A DNA stretch of 40,647 nt from an uncultured Collinsella sp. (lineage in GTDB: Bacteria; Actinomycetota; Coriobacteriia; Coriobacteriales; Coriobacteriaceae): assembly GCA_958403205.1 (NCBI GenBank), contig CATXWM010000019.1, forward strand, positions 1 through 40,647, written 5' to 3'. Positions within the stretch are counted from its first letter, which is position 1; each line of letters begins with the position of its first letter. The translations under genes and the position numbers were made by a program. The notes beneath the pieces are model-generated. The model saw only the letters and a program-made list of their open reading frames with translations. It searched no databases and had not been told where the DNA came from. Below, piece after piece: positions 1 to 7,017 of the stretch.

Positions 1-410
1 AGGTCCTTGGTGCGGGCGCCCATGATGGCGTGCACCTCGTGGCCGGTCTCGACCAGGTGCTTGGCGACCGGGAAGGCAATTGCCAGGCCGACGCCGCCGC
101 CAATGACGGCGCAGGGGCCCTCGGCCATCTCGGTGGGAACGCCCAGCGGGCCCACGACGTCGCGCAGCGACTCGCCGGCCTCGTAGGTGGAAAGCATCTC
201 GGTGGTCTTGCCGATCACCATGAAGATGAACTCGACCCAGCCCTCGTCACCGTTCCAACCGGCCAGGGTAAACGGGACGCGCTCGCCCGTCTCGTTGGCG
301 CGAACCATGAGGAACTGTCCAGCGTGCGCATGTTTGGCGATTGCAGGCGCCTCGATGCGGAACTTGAACACCTTCTCCGAGAACTGCGTCTTCTCCAGGA
401 TCTTATACAT
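1..410 (-). CDS. NfnA-like ferredoxin-NADP+ reductase subunit alpha (5' part only)
   Basis: Only the first 136 codons are visible; the gene runs off the left edge. The protein begins MYKILEKTQFSEKVFKFRIE, then shows the FAD-binding segment (GQFLMVRANETGERVPFTLAG) and a Gly-rich nucleotide-binding loop (AVIGGGVGLAIAFPVAKHL). This is the layout of the sulfide dehydrogenase / dihydroorotate dehydrogenase electron-transfer family, which includes NfnA (SudB), the FAD and [2Fe-2S] subunit of the electron-bifurcating NADH-dependent ferredoxin:NADP+ oxidoreductase. The ATG at 410 is preceded by AGAGAGGGG, a good ribosome binding site. The partner NfnB would be expected beyond the left edge. PyrK, the dihydroorotate dehydrogenase B electron-transfer subunit, is the main alternative; the C-terminal cysteine motif that would help is outside the window. 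Confidence 0.8.
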   Translation of the reverse strand, partial: MYKILEKTQFSEKVFKFRIEAPAIAKHAHAGQFLMVRANETGERVPFTLAGWNGDEGWVEFIFMVIGKTTEMLSTYEAGESLRDVVGPLGVPTEMAEGPCAVIGGGVGLAIAFPVAKHLVETGHEVHAIMGARTKD

Positions 411-515
411 AGAACCCCTCTCTTGTTAGGGCCGCCGAACCGTGCCTCCACGGAAATGGACGGTAGCCCGAGTAAAACCGTACGCGCACAGGCGTTGTGC
501 AGACATACGGTGCAA

Positions 516-521
516 ATTATA
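516..521 (-). promoter_or_regulatory. Candidate -10 box for the NfnA-like gene
   Basis: The minus strand reads TATAAT exactly, about 100 nt upstream of the start at 410. No convincing -35 box lies 16-18 nt further upstream, so the assignment rests on the perfect -10 alone. The predicted leader contains a small hairpin (GCACA...TGTGC near 487-501). Confidence 0.4.
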
Positions 522-600
522 CCCTCATGGACATGTCACTTACGTGTGTCTTCGGCGGTTGGGAGCAGGGTTTATCCACTTTGGCCTACCAAAGGGGGAG

Positions 601-766
601 AGGTTTATTTTGGTCGGTTTTATCAGGTAAAACGGCAAAGGGGGCCGGCCTCGCGCTTCGGTGAGGCCGGCCCCCTTTGGAGCGTTGCATATGTATGGCG
701 GCACAGGGTTTATTGCGACGCGGCCGACGCGGCGTTTCCGCAGGTAAAACCTGCCAAAATAAACCT
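601..766. repeat. Long imperfect inverted repeat enclosing the pth terminator
   Basis: The segment 601-625 (AGGTTTATTTTGG...) is matched in inverted orientation by 742-766, with about 21 of 25 positions pairing. The arms are AT-rich and enclose the GC-rich terminator hairpin of pth, so a transcript could form a nested structure. With the terminator and the -10 box at 516-521, this accounts for what is visible in the 411-784 gap; no gene is seen there. Confidence 0.5.
637..678 (-). terminator. Intrinsic terminator of pth
   Basis: A 16-bp perfect stem (AAAGGGGGCCGGCCTC and its complement) closes over the short loop GCGCTTCGGT. On the minus strand it is followed by TTTGCCGTTTT. It lies about 105 nt past the pth stop codon. 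Confidence 0.8.
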
Positions 767-784
767 GTTCCTAAATGATAGGTT

Positions 785-1414
785 TTAGTGCTTGCCGTTG
801 GCGGAGGCGGCGCCGTTGACATGGTCGCGGGCATAGACCACGCCGTGCACGATCGCCAGGCCGGCGGCGTCGGCCGCGCGGGCGCAGGTGTCCTGGAAAT
901 CCTCGGCCTCGCGGGCGCGCAGCTGCTTAAGAACGTAGTCGGCGACGGCCATCTTGCCGGGAGGGTTGCCGATGCCGGTGCGGATGCGGCTGAAGTCGCG
1001 GCTGCCCATCTTGTCGATGATGGAGCGTAGGCCGTTGTGACCGGCGTGGCCGCCGCCCACCTTAACACGTACGTCGCCGGCGGGAATGTCGAGCTCGTCG
1101 TGGATCACGAGCAGCTCCTCGACCTTGATTTTGTACTCGCGGCAGAGCTTGGAGATGGGGCCACCCGAGGTATTCATATACGACTGCGGCTTGACCAGCA
1201 CGATCTGGCGCTTGCCGCCCTCTTCCTCAGCATCGTTGATATTGATGAGTGCGATCTCGGCGCCGGCCTGGTTTTTCCAGTACGTGACGCCGGCCTGACG
1301 GGCCAACTCGTCGATCGCTTTGAAGCCAGCGTTGTGGCGGGTTTCGGCATACTCATCGCCAGGGTTGCCAAGTCCGGCAACCATGCGAATCTTAAGCGGC
1401 TGTGCAGCTGCCAT
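785..1414 (-). CDS. pth: Peptidyl-tRNA hydrolase
   Basis: Pth releases tRNA from peptidyl-tRNAs that drop off the ribosome; it is a cytosolic housekeeping enzyme. The 209-aa product fits the family length of about 185-210. Visible family signatures are GLGNPG (residues 14-19, with N17), the catalytic histidine in TRHNAGF (H27), the segment KPQSYMN, the IHDELDIPAG motif with its conserved aspartate, GGGHAGHNGLRS and FSRIRTGIGNP. The ATG at 1414 has AAAGGA upstream at normal spacing. The last ~15 residues (HVNGAASANGKH) are a low-complexity tail. It is transcribed alone and has its own terminator. Confidence 0.96.
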   Translation of the reverse strand: MAAAQPLKIRMVAGLGNPGDEYAETRHNAGFKAIDELARQAGVTYWKNQAGAEIALININDAEEEGGKRQIVLVKPQSYMNTSGGPISKLCREYKIKVEELLVIHDELDIPAGDVRVKVGGGHAGHNGLRSIIDKMGSRDFSRIRTGIGNPPGKMAVADYVLKQLRAREAEDFQDTCARAADAAGLAIVHGVVYARDHVNGAASANGKH

Positions 1415-1528
1415 GTTTATCCTTTCGTTGATTTGTCGCCTGCTATGGTGAGCGACCCTGTTGCCGCTGTCAAATGGAGGGTAATTGAGGGCGTTTAGGG
1501 GCGTTTGGACGGCCGTCGAAATCAGAGG

Positions 1529-1732
1529 TGGACAGTTAGTTCAGATACGTATAAGTTCTGAGGACTCGAAGTGCTCAATTCAATGCCGATACGTTGTTTC
1601 GGAGCTTTAGTTAGTCCATATGGCGCTGTTTTGAAGTCTACCCTGCCTTCAAATAGGGCGAATGGTATAGAGATAGCTGCAAAACAGCCTAATTCAATGT
1701 GTCCATCTATACGTATCTGAACTAACTGTCCA
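1529..1732. repeat. MITE-like element, copy 1 (25-bp perfect terminal inverted repeats)
   Basis: The arm TGGACAGTTAGTTCAGATAC plus GTATA at 1529-1553 is repeated as its exact reverse complement at 1708-1732. The enclosed 154 bp is AT-richer than the neighbouring genes. A second copy with diverged arms and a different interior lies at 3057-3258. On the minus strand the interior reads as an open frame (…FALFEGRVDF…YGLTKAPKQ…) with weak similarity to the plus-strand reading of copy 2 (…GIRWGAQKAPN…GPLEL), which suggests common descent. No transposase is present, so it would have to be moved in trans. Confidence 0.7.
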
Positions 1733-1765
1733 GTCCTGTTCGGCGGCGCGCGGGTGATTCGCCGT

Positions 1766-2893
1766 TTAGACCGGCGCAAGGCCGATTCCGGCCCGCAGAG
1801 CGTTGAGCCAAGCGGCCTGACGCTTGCGATAGCCCTTGATACGGTATCGGAATCGGACTCCCGCGAGTCGATGCATCGTTTGGGCGAAGGCTTCGAGTGC
1901 AACAAGGTCTTTCATTTGGTCGCGATTGATAACCAGGACGTGGATGCCCATTGCCTTGAGGCCATTATTTCGATTGCCATCGTGGATGCGAGCGTTTTGA
2001 AGCTCATGCCCAATTCCGTTGTATTCGTTGTCGACTCCGGCTGCCGGGCAATATAGGTCGCAGATGGCATAGGGGATGCCCGAGGACATGTTGACCGCAA
2101 GAGTGTCGAAGTCGATTCGATAGTTGAGTAGCAGGCCTCCCATGGGCAGACTGCAACATCCGAATCCTCCAAAGCGCATGGGCGCTCCGAGAACGGCAAA
2201 CATTAGGGATTCGGCTGGGGATGCAGATCCGGGTCGGGCAAGTTTGACTGCCGTGCGAAACGATGTGTATGAGCTACTTTTGGCGAAGCGTGCAACCGCC
2301 TCAAGCTCTTCGATAGTTGTGGCGGGCTCGCATTTGTAGTGTGCCTGTTCATAGCGGGTTTCGTTCTGTTGCTCGACCACCGACTGGTTGCCCAAGCAAT
2401 CAAGATCGCCCGTCGCTGCGCAGCCATCGCCCTTGGGCCAGATGTCGTCATGGGCAATGGGGTATGTTGCCCCGGGAGGAAGGGAGTAGGTTCCGAGCAG
2501 TTCCATGAGAAGCATCAAGGTTTTGGCGACTGATTCATTTTTGGAACAAAGCATGGCTGTCACGGCAGGAGACGTTGCGTAGATGTCGGCCTCGACGTGC
2601 ATAATTGCACCTTCAGGAAGCGGAGCGGAGAGAATATGCTGAAGAAGCCGCTTGTCGGGGCGTCTGTTGTCTTCGTCTGAAACGAGAAGATCGAGTAGTT
2701 TGGAATCATCTTCATTCCAGGCGTCGAGTATCGAAAGTGCGCCAAAGTCTATCGCGTCATTATTGGGAATGCAGCTAGCCAAGGCCTGTGCTTGCTGTTC
2801 ACTATCAACGGAGTCCCAGGGTAGGGCAGAGTACGCCCGTCGTGCGCGACGAATTGCGCGGAGGGCGGAGAAATGTGAAATCACGGTCGTCAT
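1766..2893 (-). CDS. Hypothetical protein with Vsr/DUF559-like nuclease-type C-terminal domain
   Basis: I do not recognise the 375-aa protein as a whole. Residues ~1-150 are helical and acidic with no clear motif. The middle holds a Gly/Cys-rich stretch (GGFGCCSLPMGGLLLNY). The C-terminal ~110 residues have the spacing typical of Vsr/DUF559-type PD-(D/E)XK folds: ICDLYCP, then VDNEYNG, then a His/Asp/Arg segment (ARIHDGNRNNGL) and a final strand MGIHVLVINRDQM. That resemblance is by motif spacing only. Proteins of this kind include standalone nucleases and AbiEi-like defence or toxin partners, so a role in defence is possible but not shown. No good Shine-Dalgarno sequence precedes the ATG at 2893. 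The gene is bracketed by two MITE-like elements, which suggests it is accessory. Confidence 0.7.
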   Translation of the reverse strand: MTTVISHFSALRAIRRARRAYSALPWDSVDSEQQAQALASCIPNNDAIDFGALSILDAWNEDDSKLLDLLVSDEDNRRPDKRLLQHILSAPLPEGAIMHVEADIYATSPAVTAMLCSKNESVAKTLMLLMELLGTYSLPPGATYPIAHDDIWPKGDGCAATGDLDCLGNQSVVEQQNETRYEQAHYKCEPATTIEELEAVARFAKSSSYTSFRTAVKLARPGSASPAESLMFAVLGAPMRFGGFGCCSLPMGGLLLNYRIDFDTLAVNMSSGIPYAICDLYCPAAGVDNEYNGIGHELQNARIHDGNRNNGLKAMGIHVLVINRDQMKDLVALEAFAQTMHRLAGVRFRYRIKGYRKRQAAWLNALRAGIGLAPV

Positions 2894-3056
2894 AGCTATA
2901 ACGTACTAAGTTGGCGGCAGAATGCGACCCCCATACCGTTCTTTTCGCTCAGCGGGGCGCTGCGCGCCATGAACGGCTGGGTGTTATGAAATCGGTGGAA
3001 TCGGTTGAGGGGATTGCAGGAAATTGAGCTCTGCCGCGAAGGTTGACGATAGCTAC
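2894..3056. other. Intergenic stretch with one hairpin
   Basis: No gene is visible. An inverted repeat CCGTTC (2936-2941) / GAACGG (2971-2976) encloses a GC-rich inner palindrome (AGCGGGGCGCT). The function is unknown; it lies in the upstream region of the minus-strand gene that starts at 2893. Confidence 0.35.
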
Positions 3057-3258
3057 TGGACGGTTAATTCAGATACGTATAAGGCGGCGGGCGTTCGAGG
3101 CGTGTCTAAGGCCCTTGAGGGCGATTTGAGGGTAAATATGCAGCGGTTGTACTCGAGAACGATGAGATTTGGACGGCATGGCATCCGCTGGGGAGCTCAG
3201 AAGGCCCCGAACGGTCCTTTGGAGCTTTAAAAAAATACGTATCTGAACTAATTGTCCA
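3057..3258. repeat. MITE-like element, copy 2
   Basis: The left arm 3057-3081 (TGGACGGTTAATTCAGATAC plus GTATA) pairs with the right arm 3234-3258 at 21 of 25 positions. The arms are clearly homologous to copy 1 at 1529-1732 and total length is nearly the same (202 against 204 bp). The interior differs in sequence and is GC-richer. It carries a plus-strand open frame through the left arm (WTVNSDTYK…) ending …GPLEL, probably a relic rather than a gene since no ribosome binding site is seen. Confidence 0.65.
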
Positions 3259-3281
3259 GGGAAGGTTGGCGAGGGATAGAA

Positions 3282-3311
3282 AAAGGGTCGGAAGCTCGCT
3301 TCCGACCCTTT
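3282..3311 (-). terminator. Intrinsic terminator of prs
   Basis: A 13-14 bp perfect stem, AAAGGGTCGGAAGC against its complement, with a minimal loop. On the minus strand it is followed by TTTTTCTATC. It lies 29 nt beyond the prs stop codon. Confidence 0.85.
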
Positions 3312-3339
3312 AAAAACATCAAAGATGATGCGCGGCAGG

Positions 3340-4326
3340 CTACAGCGCGAAATCGCCGCCGACGAGCGTGGAGACGGGCTCCTCGTGGTAAACGGCGGAG
3401 ATGGCCTGAGCGAACTCCTCGGCGACCGAGATGGTCTTGATCTTGCCGCCGACCTCGACGGGAATGGCGTCGGTGACGAGGCACTCGACGATCGGGGCGT
3501 CGTTCAGACGCTCGATGGCCGGACCGGAGAAGATGCCGTGGGTGGCGCAGACGTAGATGTCGCCAGCGCCCATAGCCTTGAGCTCCTTGACGTTGGCGCA
3601 CAGGGTGCCAGCGGTGTCGATCATGTCGTCGTTGATGATGCAGGTCTTGCCCTTGATGTCACCGATGATGCCCATGACCTCGGCGGCGTTGTGGCGCGGA
3701 CGGCCCTTGTGGGCGATGGCCAGGTCGCAGCCGAGCATGTCGGACAGCTTCTTGGCGGCCTTGGCGCGACCCACGTCGGGGGAGACGACAACCAGGTTGT
3801 CGGTGTCGAAGTGCATGTCGTTGTAGTACTGGCCAAACAGCGGCAGCGCGGACAGGTGGTTAACCGGGATATCGAAGAAGCCCTGGATCTGGCCCTGGTG
3901 CAGGTCGAGGGTGATGATGCGGTTGACGCCGGCGCGCTCGAGCAGGTTGGCGACGAGGCGGGCGGTGATGGGCTCGCGCGGGCCGGCCTTGCGGTCCTGG
4001 CGGGCATAGCCGTAGTGGGTGATGACGGCGGTGATGGAGCGGGCGGATGCGCGCTTGGCAGCGTCGGTGGCGATGAGCAGCTCCATGAGCATGTCGTTGA
4101 CGTTGCCGCCGGCCACGGACTGAATCAGGAAGACGTCGGCGCCGCGGACGGTCTCGTCGTAGCGGGCGTAAATCTCACCATTGGCGAACTGCTTTAGCGT
4201 AAGGCCCGAAAGCTCGACCCCAAGGTACTCAGCGATCTTCTGAGCGAGGGGACGGTTGGAGGAACCGGAATACACGCGGATGGACTTGCGCATATTCTCC
4301 GACTTCTCGGGATCATTAATCGGCAT
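3340..4326 (-). CDS. prs: Ribose-phosphate pyrophosphokinase
   Basis: PRPP synthetase transfers diphosphate from ATP to ribose 5-phosphate, supplying PRPP for purine, pyrimidine, His, Trp and NAD synthesis. The 328-aa product has the full family layout: the N-terminal SGSSNRPLAQKIAEYLG, FANGEIYARYDETVRG, the HYGYARQDRK ATP-binding motif, the DLHQGQIQGFFDIPVNHL metal and substrate motif, VSPDVGRAKAAKK, and the PRPP-binding loop INDDMIDTAGTL (usually VDDMIDTAGT). The ATG at 4326 is chosen because AAGGAGAAGGG sits just upstream. A start at the internal methionine (MRKSIR) would remove 11 residues and has less support. Its neighbour glmU is on the same strand but a terminator separates them. Confidence 0.97.
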   Translation of the reverse strand: MPINDPEKSENMRKSIRVYSGSSNRPLAQKIAEYLGVELSGLTLKQFANGEIYARYDETVRGADVFLIQSVAGGNVNDMLMELLIATDAAKRASARSITAVITHYGYARQDRKAGPREPITARLVANLLERAGVNRIITLDLHQGQIQGFFDIPVNHLSALPLFGQYYNDMHFDTDNLVVVSPDVGRAKAAKKLSDMLGCDLAIAHKGRPRHNAAEVMGIIGDIKGKTCIINDDMIDTAGTLCANVKELKAMGAGDIYVCATHGIFSGPAIERLNDAPIVECLVTDAIPVEVGGKIKTISVAEEFAQAISAVYHEEPVSTLVGGDFAL

Positions 4327-4466
4327 TACCCTTCTCCTTTATATCGAATGCCATATAGATGCCTTGTTGCATTGTAACCGCGCGACGGGGTTAATCGGGT
4401 CTTGATAACGTCTTTACCGTCAACGGACACGAACCGACCACTCATCCGGTTGCGCAGGTCACGATA

Positions 4467-4500
4467 GAAAAAGGAGCCGCCCCCATGGGAACAGCTCCTT
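4467..4500 (-). terminator. Intrinsic terminator of glmU
   Basis: On the minus strand, AAGGAGCTGTTCCC pairs with GGGGCGGCTCCTT over a tiny loop, with two or three G-T pairs, and is followed by TTTTTC. It begins 18 nt past the glmU stop. Confidence 0.85.
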
Positions 4501-4517
4501 AGATGCTTGGTAAAACG

Positions 4518-5930
4518 TTATACCTCGTCGTCCTCGTGCAGACGGCGGCGGTAATCGGCGGCCCAGCCCTCAATGTTTACCTGGCGGGCACGACCCAGGC
4601 CAAGTGCGTCGGCCGGGACCGGCTCGGTGATGACGGAGCCGGCGGCCACGAGCGCGCCGTCGCCGATCTGGGCGGGCGCGACCATCATGGTGTCGGAACC
4701 GATGAAGGCGTCCTTGCCGATGACGGTCTTGTGCTTGTGCACGCCGTCGTAGTTGCAGGTGATGGAGCCCGCGCCCACGTTGACGCCGGAGCCCATGGTG
4801 GTGTCGCCGATGTAGGACAGGTGCGGCACCTTGGAGCCCTCGCCGATCGTGGACTTCTTGATCTCCACGTGCGTTCCGGCCTTGGATCCGTCGAGCATGT
4901 GGGTGCCCGGGCGCAGGTAGGCGCGTGGGCCGCAGTCGACGCCGTTCTCGATGACGGCCTCGATGGCGATAGTCTCATCGATGACGCAGCCGCTGCCGAC
5001 GGTGGTGTCGGTGAGGCGGCTGTTGGGGCCAAGCTGGCACTCCTCGCCCACGGTGACGTGGCCGATCAGGTGCGTCTGCGGCCACACGACGGTGTCACGG
5101 CCGATAACGGCGTCGGGGCCGATCCAGGCCTGCGTGGGATCGATGAACGTGACGCCCTCGGCCATCCAGTGCTCGTTGATGCGGTCGCGCGCGATGGCGG
5201 TGAGCTGCGCGAGCTGAATGCGGCTGTTGACGCCCAGGCCGTCGCGGTAGTCATCGCAGTGGAAGATGGAGACCGCCTGGCCGTGACCCTTGAGGATTTC
5301 GAGCATGTCGGGCAGGTAGTACTCGGACTGCGCGTTGTCGTTGCCGATCTCGTTAATGTGGGCGGCGAGCTGCGCGCCGTCAAAGGCGTAGCAGCCGGCG
5401 TTGCACTCGAGCAGCGTGGCGGCCTGCTCGGGCGTGCAGTCCTTCTGCTCGATGATACGCTCGATCTGACCATCGGCGCCCAGCTTGATGCGGCCGTAGC
5501 CGAAGGGGTCGGGCGGGGTCATGGTCATGACGGTGCAGGCGAGCTCGCCGGTGGCGACGGTTTGCGCGAACTTGGCGACGGTGTCGGCGGTGATGAGCGG
5601 CAGGTCGCCGTTGAGCACCACGACGGGGCCTTGCGCGATGCCGCAGGCCTCGAGCGCGACCTTCACGGCGTGGCCGGTGCCCAGGCGCTCGGTCTGCTCG
5701 ACGCACTCGACCTTGGTAGCGCTGTTGGCATAGGCGCCGTCGATGAGGGCGCGCATCTCGTCGGCGTGGCTGCCGATGACGACAACGACGCGGCTGCAGC
5801 CGGCCTTGATGGTGGCGTCGACGATCCACTGAACCATGGGCTTACCCAGGATCTTGTGCGAAACCTTGCAGTGGTTCGACTTCATGCGGGTGCCCTCGCC
5901 GGCAGCGAGGATAATTGCGGTTGCGTCCAT
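4518..5930 (-). CDS. glmU: Bifunctional N-acetylglucosamine-1-phosphate uridyltransferase / glucosamine-1-phosphate acetyltransferase
   Basis: GlmU makes UDP-GlcNAc for peptidoglycan in two steps: acetylation of glucosamine-1-phosphate, then uridylyl transfer. The 470-aa protein starts MDATAIILAAGEGTRMKS, the nucleotidyltransferase signature. It continues with QTERLGTGHAV, LNGDLPLI, PFGYGRI and NAGCYAFD, and ends in a left-handed beta-helix of hexapeptide repeats (IGPDAVIGRDTVVW; YLRPGTHM; SYIGDTTMGSGVNVGAGSITCNYDG), the acetyltransferase half. The ATG at 5930 is preceded by AGGAG at good spacing; the frame stays open 70 codons further upstream, but that extension is Arg-rich, unlike GlmU, and overlaps the divergent upstream region. 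Confidence 0.97.
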   Translation of the reverse strand: MDATAIILAAGEGTRMKSNHCKVSHKILGKPMVQWIVDATIKAGCSRVVVVIGSHADEMRALIDGAYANSATKVECVEQTERLGTGHAVKVALEACGIAQGPVVVLNGDLPLITADTVAKFAQTVATGELACTVMTMTPPDPFGYGRIKLGADGQIERIIEQKDCTPEQAATLLECNAGCYAFDGAQLAAHINEIGNDNAQSEYYLPDMLEILKGHGQAVSIFHCDDYRDGLGVNSRIQLAQLTAIARDRINEHWMAEGVTFIDPTQAWIGPDAVIGRDTVVWPQTHLIGHVTVGEECQLGPNSRLTDTTVGSGCVIDETIAIEAVIENGVDCGPRAYLRPGTHMLDGSKAGTHVEIKKSTIGEGSKVPHLSYIGDTTMGSGVNVGAGSITCNYDGVHKHKTVIGKDAFIGSDTMMVAPAQIGDGALVAAGSVITEPVPADALGLGRARQVNIEGWAADYRRRLHEDDEV

Positions 5931-6123
5931 GTGATCTCCTGTTACGTTATAGAGACGTGTGTTTGGAAACGATACACGGCGCAATATGATACCGCAGGCA
6001 TATGTTGAGCGCGTAGCGATTGGTTTGCGGCGGTTGAGGCTTGCGCCGCCGGCGTGGCGTTTGCACTGCTTGCGTGCGGCGTTGGCGATGCTGCGGAGCT
6101 GTCGTTTGAGCGAGGGGACGGGG

Positions 6124-7017
6124 GTGCCCGTGGACAACATACGAGAGGAGTTTGGCGGCGAGCCCGTCGCGGCGTTCTCGATGTCGCATCCGGCTGTGCC
6201 GGCACTCTATATAGTGCTGACACTGGGGCTCACCATGTTCTCGATGCAACCGGTGCTGATTGCGCTGTCGCTTGCGGGCGGGCTGGCGTATGGATTTGCG
6301 ACGCGTGGGGCTGCCCGCACGCTGGGCGCACTTCGCTGGCAGCTGCCGGTGATTTTGATTATCGCGCTGGTCAATCCGCTGTTTAGCGCCTCGGGTTCGA
6401 CGGAGCTGCTTCGCATCGGCGTGCGCGCGGTGTATCTGGAGAGCATGGTATATGGCCTGTGCATGGGCGGACTGTTTGTGGCGAGCGTGCTGTGGTTTGA
6501 GGCCGCGGCGTCGATGCTCGAATACGACAAGGTGCTCGCACTGTTAGGCAACGCCGCGCCGGTGATCGCGCTTATGATCTCGATGTGCATGCGGCTTATC
6601 CCACAGTTTTTGCGCCGCGGCCGCACGGTGCTGGCGGTGCAGGACGCGATTGATGTACCGGGGCGTGCGCCGGCCGACCCCGCGCGCTCGCGCTTGCGGG
6701 CATCGAGTGTGTTGATGGGCTGGGGCATGGAAGATTCGCTGGAGCGCGCGGACGCGATGCGCTCGCGCGGGTGGGGTGCCGCGACGCGTCGTACGACGTA
6801 TGCGCGGTATCGGCTGGGGCGCAGTGACGTTGCCGCGCTGGCCGGGCTCGTACTGTTTGGCGCTGCCGCGGTGGCGGTGGCGTGGACCGCGACGACGCAG
6901 TATTCGTTTTATCCGCAGCTCTCGGTGCCGGCGCCGTGGCCAGGCTATGTCGTGTACGCCGCCTGGATGGTGTTGCCTTGCGCGTTGCACGCGATTGATG
7001 AGAAGAGGTTTGGCTGA
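6124..7017 (+). CDS. ecfT: ECF transporter transmembrane (T) component EcfT
   Basis: EcfT is the membrane scaffold that couples the two ATPases to the substrate-binding S protein in energy-coupling-factor importers. The product (about 297 aa) has N-terminal hydrophobic helices (MSHPAVPALYIVLTLGLTMF…) and a central cytoplasmic region ending in the ATPase-coupling motif ERADAMRSRGWG, the second Ala-Arg-Gly type motif of EcfT, then a final pair of helices. The start is uncertain. GTG at 6124 is preceded by GAGGGG at 6 nt; GTG at 6130 and ATG at 6181 are alternatives, and the frame is open back to 5959, but that extension is Arg-rich and non-membrane. The stop overlaps the next start (TGATG), so translation is coupled. 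Confidence 0.85.
   Translation: MPVDNIREEFGGEPVAAFSMSHPAVPALYIVLTLGLTMFSMQPVLIALSLAGGLAYGFATRGAARTLGALRWQLPVILIIALVNPLFSASGSTELLRIGVRAVYLESMVYGLCMGGLFVASVLWFEAAASMLEYDKVLALLGNAAPVIALMISMCMRLIPQFLRRGRTVLAVQDAIDVPGRAPADPARSRLRASSVLMGWGMEDSLERADAMRSRGWGAATRRTTYARYRLGRSDVAALAGLVLFGAAAVAVAWTATTQYSFYPQLSVPAPWPGYVVYAAWMVLPCALHAIDEKRFG

Noticed and set aside
3024..3230. Short plus-strand frame in MITE-like copy 2 as a gene
   Set aside because: It begins outside the element, runs through the inverted-repeat arm and lacks a ribosome binding site; treated as a relic.
4503..6008. Long plus-strand open frame opposite glmU
   Set aside because: It mirrors glmU, is Gly/Ala/Val/Asp-rich without any domain, and has no ribosome binding site; typical of antisense frames in GC-rich genes.
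5959..6123. Upstream extension of EcfT
   Set aside because: Arg-rich, not membrane-like, and without a ribosome binding site; a GTG start at 6124 or 6130 fits better.
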